IMG/VR virus record: IMGVR_UViG_3300032397_000006
Location: 1-64,000 of that record
Strand: one strand, 5' to 3'
Length of the DNA: 64,000 bases
DNA from: a virus
The translations under genes and the position numbers were made by a program. A model generated the notes under the pieces. That model was not told the origin of the DNA, did not search any database, and worked only from the letters and a program-made list of their open reading frames with translations. This document shows positions 17,787 through 26,327 of this stretch, piece after piece (positions within the stretch are counted from its first letter, which is position 1; every line of letters starts with the position of its first letter).

Positions 17787-19496
17787 TCAGGCGTCGTATG
17801 AGTCAAAGCTGCCGCGATAGTTGAATGCAGAGCCCGTGGCCGTGGTGACGTACAACGTGATGCGCGCCGGCCCGGCTACTTGGATCTGCGAACCGTAAGA
17901 TCTGAAGACTGAGCTATCCAAGCCAGCAACCGTGATGCCGTCTGAGACCTGCTTTTCGACTGCGTTTGCAGCACCGATGACTTTGGCGCGCAGGAAGCCA
18001 ATACAAGAACCTGCCGTGTTCGTGACGTTGGAGCCGATCAACACGCCTGTGACGTTGGCCGTCTTGCCCGTCACTACGTAGTGATGCGCGAGGAAAGTGC
18101 GGTTGTCGGTTGCGCCGATCGTGGCCACTGTAGCGCCTGCGCCCGCTAGGCCAGCCTTTAGAGTAAGAATGCCGACGTTGGAACCTGTGGAACCAACAGT
18201 GAGCACTTCGATCTTCTCGATGAAGCACTTTGTGGCGGTCACCAGGTTGACGAACGTAACACCGTTCAACGTGACATCTTCGGTACCCGCAGTCGCGCCA
18301 GTCGCATCGACGTAGAAAATGCGGACTGTGCGCGCACCCGTGCCCGCTGCCGCATCGCTCGCACTGCTCGATGCGATCGAGCCGGTGAAGTTCGCGGACT
18401 GCTCCGTATAGGCAGTGCGATACAGGGCCGCTGTAGTGATCGCAGCAAGCGCTATGTCGCCGAATGCTAGCGACGGCGCAGCAGCCGATGGAGTAGTCGT
18501 AACTGCAAGCACCTGATCGCTTGGGAATACGATCGGGATCGAGTTGGCCATTGTTTTCTGGCCGATAGTCGGTGCTGTTGATCCGAGCCACGCACCGTTG
18601 TTGATATCGAGCCTTCCACTGATCAGCGCAGCAGGTAGCCGTGTGAGCAGTTGCTTCAACCGGCCGATCACTGTGAGCGCGGTGTCAGCGTCGCCCGTCG
18701 CGCCCGTTGCGGTATTGATCGCCGCGACGGTACTCTCTGTCGCCCGCGTGCTCAACAGCACGTCTAGGTTGTCAGTCTTGGCCTTGATCAACGCAGCCGT
18801 CGCCTGCGTGGCCAGCGTCGCTACCGTCGCCTCCGTTGCGGCGCCAGCAGGCAAGGCACTGCTCGCTACGTCGACATCGCCGATATTGTTGGTGCCCGCC
18901 GGCAACGGGTCGGTGATTTTCTTGACGCCTGTTGTGTCGCGAATCCCCGTAAGGATTGTCTCGATATCCGCTGCGTTCGTATTGAGCGCAGACAGCGTGC
19001 TCTCTGTTGCCCTCGTGCTCAGCGCTACGTCGAGGCTCGACGCGCTAATGGGCTGCACCGTGCTGCCCGTGGGATCTACGCGTAGCGGATGCGCGGCGTC
19101 GCCGAGAAAGTCTACATTGTTCGGGCTGAGGATCTTACCGTTGGAATCGATCGTACCGCTCGTCACCGACACCGAGCCGCCCGTCACATTCACGTTCTGC
19201 GGATCATCAGGTAGTGCCAAACCGGAATGCGCGTAGAGCAAGCTCCCCGAAATAGGAGGATGCTCCGCGGGTGCAGAAGCTCCGCCGTCAAATGTGACTT
19301 TCTCGCCCGCGGAGAGCGGATCTTTAAACCAGATCGTTACAGTGTCATTTCCGGGCGCAACGATGCCGCCTGCTACGAAATCGATCATTGTGACGATCGA
19401 GCTAAGTTCGATCTCTTGGCGCAGACGCGCAACGCTCACCAGCCCTGACGGGATTTCAGTGCTGATCGTGTAGACGTAGCTGGTAGGCGTCGGCAT
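17787..19496 (-). CDS. Fibre-like structural protein with STRATEST repeats
   Basis: This 569-aa protein is rich in Ala/Thr. It has two copies of a unit LDVxLSTRATESTxxAxNT (residues ~155-175 and ~245-265), a heptad-like repeat common in phage fibre and baseplate proteins. It also contains PLPAGTNNIGDVDV, another element often found with these repeats. The C-terminal ~230 residues are a beta-rich domain (TFVNLVTATKCFIEKIEVL, NYRGSFDSYDA). This suggests a trimeric shaft followed by a receptor-facing or decoration domain. Neighbours are also virion-type genes. Confidence 0.6.
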   Translation of the reverse strand: MPTPTSYVYTISTEIPSGLVSVARLRQEIELSSIVTMIDFVAGGIVAPGNDTVTIWFKDPLSAGEKVTFDGGASAPAEHPPISGSLLYAHSGLALPDDPQNVNVTGGSVSVTSGTIDSNGKILSPNNVDFLGDAAHPLRVDPTGSTVQPISASSLDVALSTRATESTLSALNTNAADIETILTGIRDTTGVKKITDPLPAGTNNIGDVDVASSALPAGAATEATVATLATQATAALIKAKTDNLDVLLSTRATESTVAAINTATGATGDADTALTVIGRLKQLLTRLPAALISGRLDINNGAWLGSTAPTIGQKTMANSIPIVFPSDQVLAVTTTPSAAAPSLAFGDIALAAITTAALYRTAYTEQSANFTGSIASSSASDAAAGTGARTVRIFYVDATGATAGTEDVTLNGVTFVNLVTATKCFIEKIEVLTVGSTGSNVGILTLKAGLAGAGATVATIGATDNRTFLAHHYVVTGKTANVTGVLIGSNVTNTAGSCIGFLRAKVIGAANAVEKQVSDGITVAGLDSSVFRSYGSQIQVAGPARITLYVTTATGSAFNYRGSFDSYDA

Positions 19497-19502
19497 GAAT
19501 CC

Positions 19503-20153
19503 TCAGTTATCGATCAGCCACAAAGTCAGCAGTACGTCTCGAATACCTGCACTGCCTGCACCTGCTGCGCGCCAGTAATCAACGTCGAACGTGTGCACGC
19601 CGGACAATGCGAGCTGCACGTTATGACCTGCGTTGCCAAATTCAGATCCTGCTACGCTCGCTTTACTCGTGATCGTAAACAGGTCCGTGGTGCCGTCCTT
19701 ACGCACGCGCGAGGACACCTGCGTATTGTTGTTTGATCCGATAGTCGTGTACGACCAGAACAGGACGTAATCGCCCGCTGGCAGGCTCGTGGTGGTCAGC
19801 GTGAGCTTGGTGACCGGCGTAGTGCCCACGGTCGTAGCAAGCACTGCGTCGGCTGCGCGATTCAGCTCCGCAGCGACACCTGCGACCACTGACACGAGAT
19901 TCCACAACCCCGCGCCGTTGGCCTGCATGACCTGCCCTGCAGTCGCGGCGCCAGAGCTGAGATTCTGCGCCGTAATAGCCTGCAGGCCTCCCGCAGAGTG
20001 CTCCGCTTGGTGTGCGAGGATCGAACGGACCACGCTGTTAACGTAGATCTTGAGCGCGTTCGCGGTCGTGAGACGCAGCTGCCCTTCCTCGCTTGGATCG
20101 CCCGCAAGCGCCTCGAGCATGAGATTCGCAACGCGTTCGTCGCGTGTGCTCAT
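19503..20153 (-). CDS. Putative short fibre / decoration protein
   Basis: This 216-aa protein starts MSTRDERVANLMLEALAG at an ATG overlapping the previous stop (ATGA); a longer upstream frame exists but is Arg-rich and unlike a real protein. The middle (AGLWNLVSVVAGVAAELNRAADAVL) looks like a linker or shaft. The C-terminal ~110 residues form a jelly-roll-like beta pattern: PAGDYVLFWSYTTIG, GVHTFDVDYWRAAG and a final LLTLWLIDN. Such C-terminal beta sandwiches are common in fibre tips. The function is inferred from style and context. Confidence 0.5.
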   Translation of the reverse strand: MSTRDERVANLMLEALAGDPSEEGQLRLTTANALKIYVNSVVRSILAHQAEHSAGGLQAITAQNLSSGAATAGQVMQANGAGLWNLVSVVAGVAAELNRAADAVLATTVGTTPVTKLTLTTTSLPAGDYVLFWSYTTIGSNNNTQVSSRVRKDGTTDLFTITSKASVAGSEFGNAGHNVQLALSGVHTFDVDYWRAAGAGSAGIRDVLLTLWLIDN

Positions 20154-20233
20154 TCGTCGCGCTCCTCTGCCTCTGCCAGAGCTGCGCCAGCCGCAATCTG
20201 TATTTGCCTCTCGTGCGTGCAGCCTTGGCTCAC
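20150..20233 (-). CDS. Possible 27-aa coupled micro-ORF
   Basis: A GTG at 20233 overlaps the previous stop as GTGA, and its own stop overlaps the next start as ATGA. It encodes 27 residues with a helical acidic end (AAGAALAEAEERDE). The chained overlaps suggest it may be translated, but the size makes this uncertain. Confidence 0.35.
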   Translation of the reverse strand: MSQGCTHERQIQIAAGAALAEAEERDE

Positions 20234-20469
20234 GGCGCAACTCCCACGACACGAGGCTCCGCCTTTGCCCCCGGGCAGCGCGCTCGCACCTCGCCTAGGC
20301 TGTCTAGACGGCATGGCCATGGCTCGGCCCACCCGTCCACGAACAGCGCTAGGCTAAGCCCGCGCAGGAGCAATCCTCGCGCTGCGAACATGGACAGTGA
20401 GCGCTCCTGCACGCCTGTTGGGTACGTGACGCGATACCGCTCAACTTCACCGTGAGTCACGTCAGCCAC
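20230..20469 (-). CDS. Small hypothetical protein (79 aa)
   Basis: It begins at a GTG (20469) one nucleotide after the stop of the upstream gene and ends in a GTGA overlap with the micro-ORF downstream. The sequence begins MADVTHGEVERYRVTYPTGV and later has LLLRGLSLALFVDGWAEPW. It is compact and beta-rich in its first half. I do not recognise a family. A longer upstream extension of the same frame is Arg-rich and antisense-like, so it was not used. Confidence 0.45.
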   Translation of the reverse strand: MADVTHGEVERYRVTYPTGVQERSLSMFAARGLLLRGLSLALFVDGWAEPWPCRLDSLGEVRARCPGAKAEPRVVGVAP

Positions 20470-20470
20470 A

Positions 20471-21064
20471 CTATTTGCCCTTGCTCGGGGGGCGCCCCTT
20501 CCGCTTTGCCGGAGGTAGGATCGTGACTGCTGCGGGCGGATCAGGCTCAGGCGGATTGCTCGCAGGCTTTGGCACTTGCTCGAGCCTTTCCTCCGCCAGC
20601 CTGCGCTCTTTAATCGACATGCTCGGAAATCTTGCAGCGTGCACTCCCGTTTCACCCGACTGCGGTGCTTCTGGAACTGCTACGCGAGCTTGCGCGATCT
20701 TAAGCTGCTCGACCTGTCGGTACTTGGCGATCAGCGCGATAGCTCCCTCGAGCGCTGCGACTTTTCCGCTAGCAGACATGCCTACATTTTCGGCATTGCG
20801 CGCGAGATTCCGTTGCGCATTAGCTGCACGCGTAAGCCAAAGCTTAATCGCTTCTGCTAATTCCATGGAGGCTACGCGCCCCTCGTCTAGATCCTTATTG
20901 ACGACTTCGCAGAGCATTTCACACGCCTTTGCGGCCTGGCCGAAAGACGTGACAGCGCCCTCCTGCCGATACATGTCCTTTTTCGCAGCTTCTAACGAGT
21001 CCTCGATCGAGGCTCCGATATCGGTAGCGATTAGGATTTTCAGCTCTGCTTTTTCGATGCTCAT
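20471..21064 (-). CDS. Hypothetical protein with basic AT-hook-like tail
   Basis: This 197-aa protein is mostly helical (AKKDMYRQEGAVTSFGQAAK, ELAEAIKLWLTRAANAQRN). It ends in a Pro-rich linker and a basic tail KRKGRPPSKGK, whose GRP core resembles an AT-hook. It is preceded by a strong inverted repeat at 21083-21124. Possible roles are DNA contact in the virion or regulation. No family is recognised. Confidence 0.5.
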   Translation of the reverse strand: MSIEKAELKILIATDIGASIEDSLEAAKKDMYRQEGAVTSFGQAAKACEMLCEVVNKDLDEGRVASMELAEAIKLWLTRAANAQRNLARNAENVGMSASGKVAALEGAIALIAKYRQVEQLKIAQARVAVPEAPQSGETGVHAARFPSMSIKERRLAEERLEQVPKPASNPPEPDPPAAVTILPPAKRKGRPPSKGK

Positions 21065-21082
21065 GCAAAGGTCTCCGCGCTT

Positions 21083-21124
21083 AGCCTGCGTTTATAGAAC
21101 AGTCCTACTCTATAAACGCAGGCT
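21083..21124. repeat. Perfect 15-bp inverted repeat
   Basis: The arms AGCCTGCGTTTATAG (21083-21097) and CTATAAACGCAGGCT (21110-21124) are perfect complements around a 12-nt loop. It lies 5 nt after the stop of the 653-aa structural gene. No T-run follows on either strand, so it is not a standard terminator. It could be an RNA processing or stability hairpin, or a protein binding site. Confidence 0.8.
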
Positions 21125-21129
21125 CAAGA

Positions 21130-23091
21130 TCACTTGTACGGAATGACGCAGAGCTGGTCAGGCACAGCGCCCGTGCTCTTGAGCGTAAACTCAAACTTGA
21201 GCTGTCCATTCGCGAGCGAGGTGCCCGGGTAGTAATCGTGGTTCGCCGCAGAGTTAGCTCCGGGACGCAGCAGCTCTCCGCCGAGGAACACGTCGTAATC
21301 CGTGAGGAAGTTGCCGAGCGACATGTCCGGCAGCTGCGCGTCGAGGTTCGCGCCGCCCGCCACGCCACCGACGTTCGTATCTGCTGCAACGTTGGCTGTG
21401 AGAACCGCGTAGACCTTGGCCTTACGATCTGACGACTTCGCCTGCACGATCGCATTGAGTAGCGAAACCTCGCCGCCGAACGTCGTCTCGAATAGATCCC
21501 ATTCTGCCGTGGTGTCCGACAGCTTGATGCCGTTCGTTTGCGCCCAGGTGGAGCCCGTCTGATTCGCGTCGTCGAGGAACAACTCTCGCGAGCCGAACAG
21601 GCGCAGATCATTCGAAGCGCCCACGGACTCAATCGTCGCGGTGTTCGCGATGATCGTTTTCGCGATGTCGATCTCGACACCGCCCGTCGCAAATGCCGCG
21701 CCCGTGGCGAAGTCGTTCACGATGGCGTTGTTGTCGAACGTGTCCACGTCCGTGCCGAATTGCAGCGTGGTCGTGCCGCCCGTGCTGCCTTCGGTGATCG
21801 TGAATAGATCGGCATTTGCGAGGTCCCGGATTTTCCAGAACGAACCGGCATTGTTGATGTCGAGCGTGCTGTTAGTCGTGACTTCGACCGGCGTCGTGCC
21901 TTGGTTGTTGTAGACGACCTGCCTGGTGACCGAAGCTGCCGCTGCGATATCCGTATTTGCTCCACGCAGGAAATCCTGCTCAGTCAGATCTTCGAGCGCC
22001 TTACGTTCAGCGACTGAGTAATGGATCGTGAACCCGCCGATGTCTGCAGTCGGCACCGCTTCCAGCACAGTACCTGCGGAATTCAGGCGCACGAACGAGA
22101 TCTGCGCCCTATTAGGCGTGACTCCCGTGAGCACCTGCGCGTCGGTGTTCGTCTCGACCTGAAACAAGCCGTAAATCACGCGCCCGCTGGACAGAATCGG
22201 GTCGTGCGTTACCGAGTCGATAACGGTGCAGATATTTTTCGGCGTGACAGCAGACGAGCCCGACACAAGGTCAAGCGCGTGCGTGCCGAAGGTGCCCGTG
22301 TGAAACGCAGCGACGGTGCCCCGCGTCGTCACGGCGCCGACAGCCACTGTGGTGTTGTTCGGATTCTGCGTGCTCGACAGCACCACGAAGTTTGCCGTGT
22401 TCGATCCGCCCGCAAGCGTGGCAGCTCCCCACGAAGCGTTCGCGCCCGTCTCCGTGGTGGCGATGGAGTTGCCGCCCGTGCCCGCCGTGCGTGCAGTGGC
22501 AACCAACGTGTCGCCCGCGCCTGCGGCTGCACTCACGAAGGTGTTGGCGGTGGTCGCCGCTGCGTACAGCGTGCCGGAGCCCGCGCCGAGATTGATGGCA
22601 GCGATCAAGTTGTCGAGCGAATCGCTTGCCGACGCGCCGATCAGGACGTTGCCGTCTACGTTCGTAAGCACGGTCTGAAACTGATAGGTCTTCGATCCCG
22701 TCGTGACGGTCTCAGTGTCCGCGAAGTTTGCCGTAGCAGTCAGTGTCCCGATTGCAGCGACACCAACCACGATGTCCGTAAGGAACTTGTCGCTGGCGAC
22801 GAGCACACGCTTACGCTCGAGCTCGTGTAGCTCGAGATTAAGCTTATCGACGCCGCGCTTAATTCCACCCTCGAAAGTGCCGGGCGCGGTCAGATCTGAA
22901 TACCAATCGCCAGCTGGGAACGAGGCTCCGTTACGATTGATAATGTTTTGCAGCTGCGATCGGACGTTTGTCAGATCCTCCTGCAGGTTCGTCGGATTTG
23001 TCTCGTACGCAGCGAGGCTCGGTGTGACGGTATCGTCATACGCGTCGCTATTTCGAACCTGAGTCTCTTGCCTGATAAATGTCCTGCTCAC
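21130..23091 (-). CDS. Large virion structural protein (653 aa)
   Basis: The N-terminal ~100 residues are helical and polar (NLQEDLTNVRSQLQNIINR), and the rest is beta-rich with many Thr, Asn and Ala residues. Residues ~125-215 carry a widespread phage tail/fibre domain: ADTETVTTGSKTYQF, then LTNVDGNVLIGASASDSL, DNLIAAINLGAGSGT and YAAATTANT. The C-terminal part includes FLTDYDVFLGGELLRPG and ends in a beta strand (LKFEFTLKSTGAVPDQL). A decoration or fibre role is likely. It is followed by the perfect inverted repeat described separately. Confidence 0.6.
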   Translation of the reverse strand: MSRTFIRQETQVRNSDAYDDTVTPSLAAYETNPTNLQEDLTNVRSQLQNIINRNGASFPAGDWYSDLTAPGTFEGGIKRGVDKLNLELHELERKRVLVASDKFLTDIVVGVAAIGTLTATANFADTETVTTGSKTYQFQTVLTNVDGNVLIGASASDSLDNLIAAINLGAGSGTLYAAATTANTFVSAAAGAGDTLVATARTAGTGGNSIATTETGANASWGAATLAGGSNTANFVVLSSTQNPNNTTVAVGAVTTRGTVAAFHTGTFGTHALDLVSGSSAVTPKNICTVIDSVTHDPILSSGRVIYGLFQVETNTDAQVLTGVTPNRAQISFVRLNSAGTVLEAVPTADIGGFTIHYSVAERKALEDLTEQDFLRGANTDIAAAASVTRQVVYNNQGTTPVEVTTNSTLDINNAGSFWKIRDLANADLFTITEGSTGGTTTLQFGTDVDTFDNNAIVNDFATGAAFATGGVEIDIAKTIIANTATIESVGASNDLRLFGSRELFLDDANQTGSTWAQTNGIKLSDTTAEWDLFETTFGGEVSLLNAIVQAKSSDRKAKVYAVLTANVAADTNVGGVAGGANLDAQLPDMSLGNFLTDYDVFLGGELLRPGANSAANHDYYPGTSLANGQLKFEFTLKSTGAVPDQLCVIPYK

Positions 23092-23103
23092 AGCAACCCC
23101 CTT

Positions 23104-23397
23104 CTAAACAACCCCGTAATCCAACAAGACGACATCGCCAGCACGCGGTGCAAGCGTGAAGATCACCTGATCAAAACCCGCAGCAGGAACAGACTCTGCG
23201 CGCGTGTAATCGTTGCTCCCGCCGAATCGCTGCCGCACCCCATTAAGGAACAGCGCCTCACTTCCGGGCGTGAATTTCTGCGTGGCAAGAAAAACGACGT
23301 TCGCACCGTTGATAGCTCCCGCGGGCTCCTCGCCGAAAACGCGCGTGCCTGCGCTAGTACCTGTGCTCTGTGATCCTACGTAACCGCGAGTCAGCAC
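23104..23397 (-). CDS. Small phage beta-domain protein (97 aa)
   Basis: The sequence follows a very common phage structural pattern: ETP/EEPAGAINGANVVF, then TPGSEALFLNGVRQRFG, DYTRAES, and VIFTLAPRAGDVVLLDY. This domain recurs in tail and decoration proteins as a compact beta sandwich. Here it stands alone, with a short N-terminal arm. The gene is the first of three small beta proteins between the scaffold/capsid block and the fibre genes. A decoration role is inferred. Confidence 0.6.
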   Translation of the reverse strand: MLTRGYVGSQSTGTSAGTRVFGEEPAGAINGANVVFLATQKFTPGSEALFLNGVRQRFGGSNDYTRAESVPAAGFDQVIFTLAPRAGDVVLLDYGVV

Positions 23398-23422
23398 GAT
23401 CCGCCTCCCCGCTCGTTACATA

Positions 23423-23803
23423 CTACGCGTCTCGGGAGATACGCGTCGCGTAAAGAGTTGCCGCGCCGGAGGTCACGATTGCACTCAGGCGATCGCTGTA
23501 CCCTTTCAGCGCATGCGTTTCGATGGCAATTACGGCAGTCTGTAAAAGCGGAATGCGCTGAGGTCCCTCTCCTATTGGGCTTGGAATATTGGGAGGCGTG
23601 TCTTGGAATTTGTCGAAGTGCACCCACGCTATGGCCCCCGCACTCAGCCCGCCTACCTGGATCAGGTAGCGCCCGGGAACGAGCGCGCCGAGCGCGGCAG
23701 GGAGCGTGGTTAATCCTGTCGACAGCGACAGCACGTAGGTGTGCCCGATGTCTGCTGCGAAAAAGGCGATGTCATCCTCGCCGTTATGCGCAGAACCGCT
23801 CAC
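23423..23803 (-). CDS. Small beta-rich structural protein, paralog of next upstream gene
   Basis: This 126-aa protein shares a framework with its upstream neighbour (23807-24145): LVPGRYLIQVGGLSAGAIAWV in one against LAPGRYAIRYRSIAGAATIWV in the other, and a common ending ATRISR versus VTRISR. It is slightly longer because of a Pro-rich insert (QDTPPNIPSPIGEG). The spacing is 3 nt. Both are probably small virion proteins. Confidence 0.5.
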   Translation of the reverse strand: MSGSAHNGEDDIAFFAADIGHTYVLSLSTGLTTLPAALGALVPGRYLIQVGGLSAGAIAWVHFDKFQDTPPNIPSPIGEGPQRIPLLQTAVIAIETHALKGYSDRLSAIVTSGAATLYATRISRDA

Positions 23804-23806
23804 AGC

Positions 23807-24145
23807 TCACCTCGAGATTCGGGTGACTATGATTTGCGCGGTGCCTGCGTCGAGAATGAACGAGAGCACCTGCTTTGCGCCGGAGCCCCGCACATTCGTT
23901 GCGAACAAATAGCCGCTTGCCGCATTGAATAATGCGACGTCGTAGGGAGTGCTAGGAGCAGCAGCTGTTGCCGTCGCCCCTTGCCGCACCCAAATGGTCG
24001 CCGCACCCGCGATACTCCGGTAGCGGATAGCATAGCGCCCGGGTGCGAGTGAGACCTGTGCCGCAGCTACTGAGGCAGCTACCGCGACGCTATCTCCTAG
24101 GTCAGTCGCGTAAAAATCCCGTAGATCGTCTGCATTCGCAGCCAT
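23807..24145 (-). CDS. Small beta-rich structural protein
   Basis: This 112-aa protein is the shorter member of the duplicate pair. It begins MAANADDLRDFYATDLG, carries the PGRYAIRY core and ends IIVTRISR. No cysteines or charged motifs suggest catalysis. The tandem arrangement with a paralog and the 6-nt gap from the preceding gene place it in the late operon. The role is unknown; a head decoration or fibre-attachment protein would fit. Confidence 0.5.
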   Translation of the reverse strand: MAANADDLRDFYATDLGDSVAVAASVAAAQVSLAPGRYAIRYRSIAGAATIWVRQGATATAAAPSTPYDVALFNAASGYLFATNVRGSGAKQVLSFILDAGTAQIIVTRISR

Positions 24146-24151
24146 GAGTTT

Positions 24152-24703
24152 TCAGCCTTTCGTTTCCTCGTCGAACAGTGCGGCGTGCAGTGTCTCCCGA
24201 ATACGCTGATCACTCCAGCGACGGTCAATCCCCACGCCGTAGCCCTCAGCAGTAGTGATCAGCGCCGCTCGATCCATCGCCTCGAGGTTAGGCTCCCCCG
24301 CAGCAAGACTCGCTGCAGGGGAAGGTACTTCGGGCGCAGGGGGCGCGAGCTCGAGAGCTTTCGCGGCCTCGTAAGCGAGCTTGGCGGCTTTCTCGTCTGC
24401 CACCACGACAGTGGCTGCCGCTGCAGCTGCAGTCTCTTGCGCAATCTGTGCAACGCGCTGCGCCTGCAGCGTTGCCTCATGCACACGCGAGGCCTCGTGC
24501 GCGGCCTCGTGCTGCCGCGTCACCGCGTCCGCTTGCGCTTGCCGAGCTGGATCGAACAGACGCCAGCCCGACGTGCCGAGTAGAAATTGCGCGTCCTCGT
24601 CCGGCATGTCGAACGTACCAAACGAGTCGCCTGTCGCGATCTGACCAGGATGGAATCGCAGCGCCAGTGCCACGCCAGCCAGAGCTTGATTCTGAATTTT
24701 CAT
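24152..24703 (-). CDS. Structural protein with Ala/Gln coiled coil
   Basis: This 183-aa protein starts MKIQNQALAGVALALRFHPG, a short beta domain. A long helical region from ~60 to 115 (TRQHEAAHEASRVHEATLQ, then AQETAAAAAATVVVADEKA) looks like a coiled coil. The C-terminal ~35 residues (MDRAALITTAEGYGVGIDRR then WSDQRIRETL) resemble the short HeH/LEM-type helical domain found at the end of some phage proteins. The gene follows a double hairpin after the capsid gene. The function is unknown; a capsid accessory role is plausible. Confidence 0.5.
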   Translation of the reverse strand: MKIQNQALAGVALALRFHPGQIATGDSFGTFDMPDEDAQFLLGTSGWRLFDPARQAQADAVTRQHEAAHEASRVHEATLQAQRVAQIAQETAAAAAATVVVADEKAAKLAYEAAKALELAPPAPEVPSPAASLAAGEPNLEAMDRAALITTAEGYGVGIDRRWSDQRIRETLHAALFDEETKG

Positions 24704-24721
24704 GTCTCTGTCCCCTATGCG

Positions 24722-24751
24722 AAAAGGGCGGGAGCTCGCCGCCGCCCGCCC
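24722..24751 (-). terminator. Rho-independent terminator after capsid gene
   Basis: The arms GGGCGGG (24726-24732) and CCCGCCC (24745-24751) form a strong stem followed on the minus strand by TTTTC. It lies ~20 nt upstream of the next start codon, so it probably acts as a partial terminator. Confidence 0.7.
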
Positions 24752-24779
24752 ACTCTAGCCCAGTGCAGATCTAGGCGAT

Positions 24780-24843
24780 GCACATTTATCGCTCACACGG
24801 GTAACAAATTTGCCCTTGTATCACCCGTGAAGCGATAATGTGC
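24780..24843. repeat. Long imperfect palindrome downstream of capsid gene
   Basis: The arms at 24780-24802 and 24823-24843 pair almost completely (GCACAT, TATCGCT, ACGGGT against their complements), with about 20 nt of loop. It starts 19 nt after the capsid stop and precedes the terminator at 24722-24751. As RNA it would form a long hairpin at the 3' end of the capsid message. It also contains TTTATCGC and GCGATAA halves like those of the promoter repeats. Confidence 0.7.
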
Positions 24844-24861
24844 CACGTAACACGCTGAGAC

Positions 24862-26262
24862 TTACAGCGAGCCCGCAGCGCGGCCGATGTTCTTGAGCAC
24901 CACGTTTTTCGCGGGCGCGTACATCTTGATTGCGCCGTACAGCACCTGCGCCCAGCGAATGGAGGTGTCGATGGTAGCAAGAGGGATACGGGTCATCGGA
25001 AGTAGCTGAGACCACGAAAAGCTCTGCTGATTCTGCATGACGACGAAACCCTTGGTCGTGCCCGGAATGTCGCCGTTCAAATCGGTCACAACTTGCGTTG
25101 CGCCCGTGCGCGCAACGCGCGTCGCCATCTTCGCGGTGGCTGCTGCGCCGTTCTTGTCCGAGCGATAGATCTCGTAGGCCGTGGGCGCCTGCCCGCCGTC
25201 CTGAATCGTGAAGGTCACGGCATCGCCAGCGACCACCGCGACCGCTGCGCTCGTGACAGGGACCGACATGCCGTAGCGATTGATCGCGACGACCTTGTAG
25301 ATGTACGTGCCCGCGTCGCCCGCGACGAACTTCGAGGCCGCGTTCGCACCCGCTGCCGGTGCCACCGTGATGGTGGGCGCGAGCGGGCGACGATCGGTGC
25401 GGCCGAGACCTGCGTCGAGGCCCAGCTGACCAGCCTGAATGAACACGTGGTCGTGCAGGTTGATCCGGCCATTCTGACCTTGAAACGCCGTCACCGTGGC
25501 GCCGAGCACGCCGGGTGCAGGCGCATAGGCGAACCGCTGCCGGTCGTAGACCTGCTTCGCAAGGTCGCTGAATGCACCCGTGGCGAAATAGCCATCGGTC
25601 GCGACACCGAAGTTGTCGCGGATCAGCAGCAGCACATCGTTCAGATTTTCTTCGGTCAGCGAAGCGCCGCGAAGATCGATCACGTTCTGCGGAGCGCCGT
25701 CGAGAATGAGTTTCTCGAGCCCGTCGATCTGCTCGGGAATCATGGAGCTGTCGCCGAAAAAGAGGGCGTTCTCAAGCATCTTGAGAAGCTCCATCGTCTT
25801 GTTCATCGTTTCCATGGCGATCACGTTGCCGTGAGCGGCCCGGATCACGTTGGCCACATGCGTCACGCGGCCCGTGATGCCAAGGAACTTCACGAGCACG
25901 GGAACGCGCTGGTAAGTCGAATCTTCTTCTTCGGGCAGATCACCCTCAGGCATCCACCCGAGGTTGAATCGACGCGTGCCCGCTTTGCCGTAGCTCAGCA
26001 GTCGGTTGAATTCCTCGACCGTGTTGGTGGCCTGCACCTTCGGAATCGTCTTGAACAGCTTGATCTCGTCCATCTCGAAAGTGAGATTCTTGAGCGTCGA
26101 CTCAAGACTCTGCGGACGCAGCGGAAAGCCTTCACCGGGAGCGACGCCCGGATCCGTTACCGCGTTGCCGGCGTAGAGCGCTTTTCTGAGCTCTGCGATC
26201 TCGTCAGGACTGGACGCGCCGAATCCGTTGTAGTCGCGCGCGGAAACCATAGGTGCCAACAT
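24862..26262 (-). CDS. Major capsid protein
   Basis: This 466-aa protein is encoded after protease and scaffold genes and carries features of a capsid protein: EELxKxL-type N-terminus, FNLGWMPEGDLPEEEDSTY, RVPVLVKFLGITGRVTHV, and a long helical backbone (NKTMELLKMLENALFFGD). Residues ~300-390 look like an inserted Ig/fibronectin-like domain (GTYIYKVVAINRYGMSVPV, PTAYEIYRSDKNG). Residues 34-54 nearly match a segment of the prohead protease (AVTDPGVAPGEGFPLR), which suggests a maturation site, with cleavage at or near it. GGGAGA precedes the start. By family it assembles into the icosahedral shell. Confidence 0.85.
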   Translation of the reverse strand: MLAPMVSARDYNGFGASSPDEIAELRKALYAGNAVTDPGVAPGEGFPLRPQSLESTLKNLTFEMDEIKLFKTIPKVQATNTVEEFNRLLSYGKAGTRRFNLGWMPEGDLPEEEDSTYQRVPVLVKFLGITGRVTHVANVIRAAHGNVIAMETMNKTMELLKMLENALFFGDSSMIPEQIDGLEKLILDGAPQNVIDLRGASLTEENLNDVLLLIRDNFGVATDGYFATGAFSDLAKQVYDRQRFAYAPAPGVLGATVTAFQGQNGRINLHDHVFIQAGQLGLDAGLGRTDRRPLAPTITVAPAAGANAASKFVAGDAGTYIYKVVAINRYGMSVPVTSAAVAVVAGDAVTFTIQDGGQAPTAYEIYRSDKNGAAATAKMATRVARTGATQVVTDLNGDIPGTTKGFVVMQNQQSFSWSQLLPMTRIPLATIDTSIRWAQVLYGAIKMYAPAKNVVLKNIGRAAGSL

Positions 26263-26327
26263 GTCAAATCTCCCTGGTAATTAATCTTTGTTCGGTCGCG
26301 TGCGCGACTGGAAATTGGAAGGTGCGA

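Noticed and set aside
20154-20252. N-terminal extension of the 19503-20153 gene
   Set aside because: The extension is Arg-rich and overlaps the upstream coupled frames. The ATGA overlap supports the internal start.
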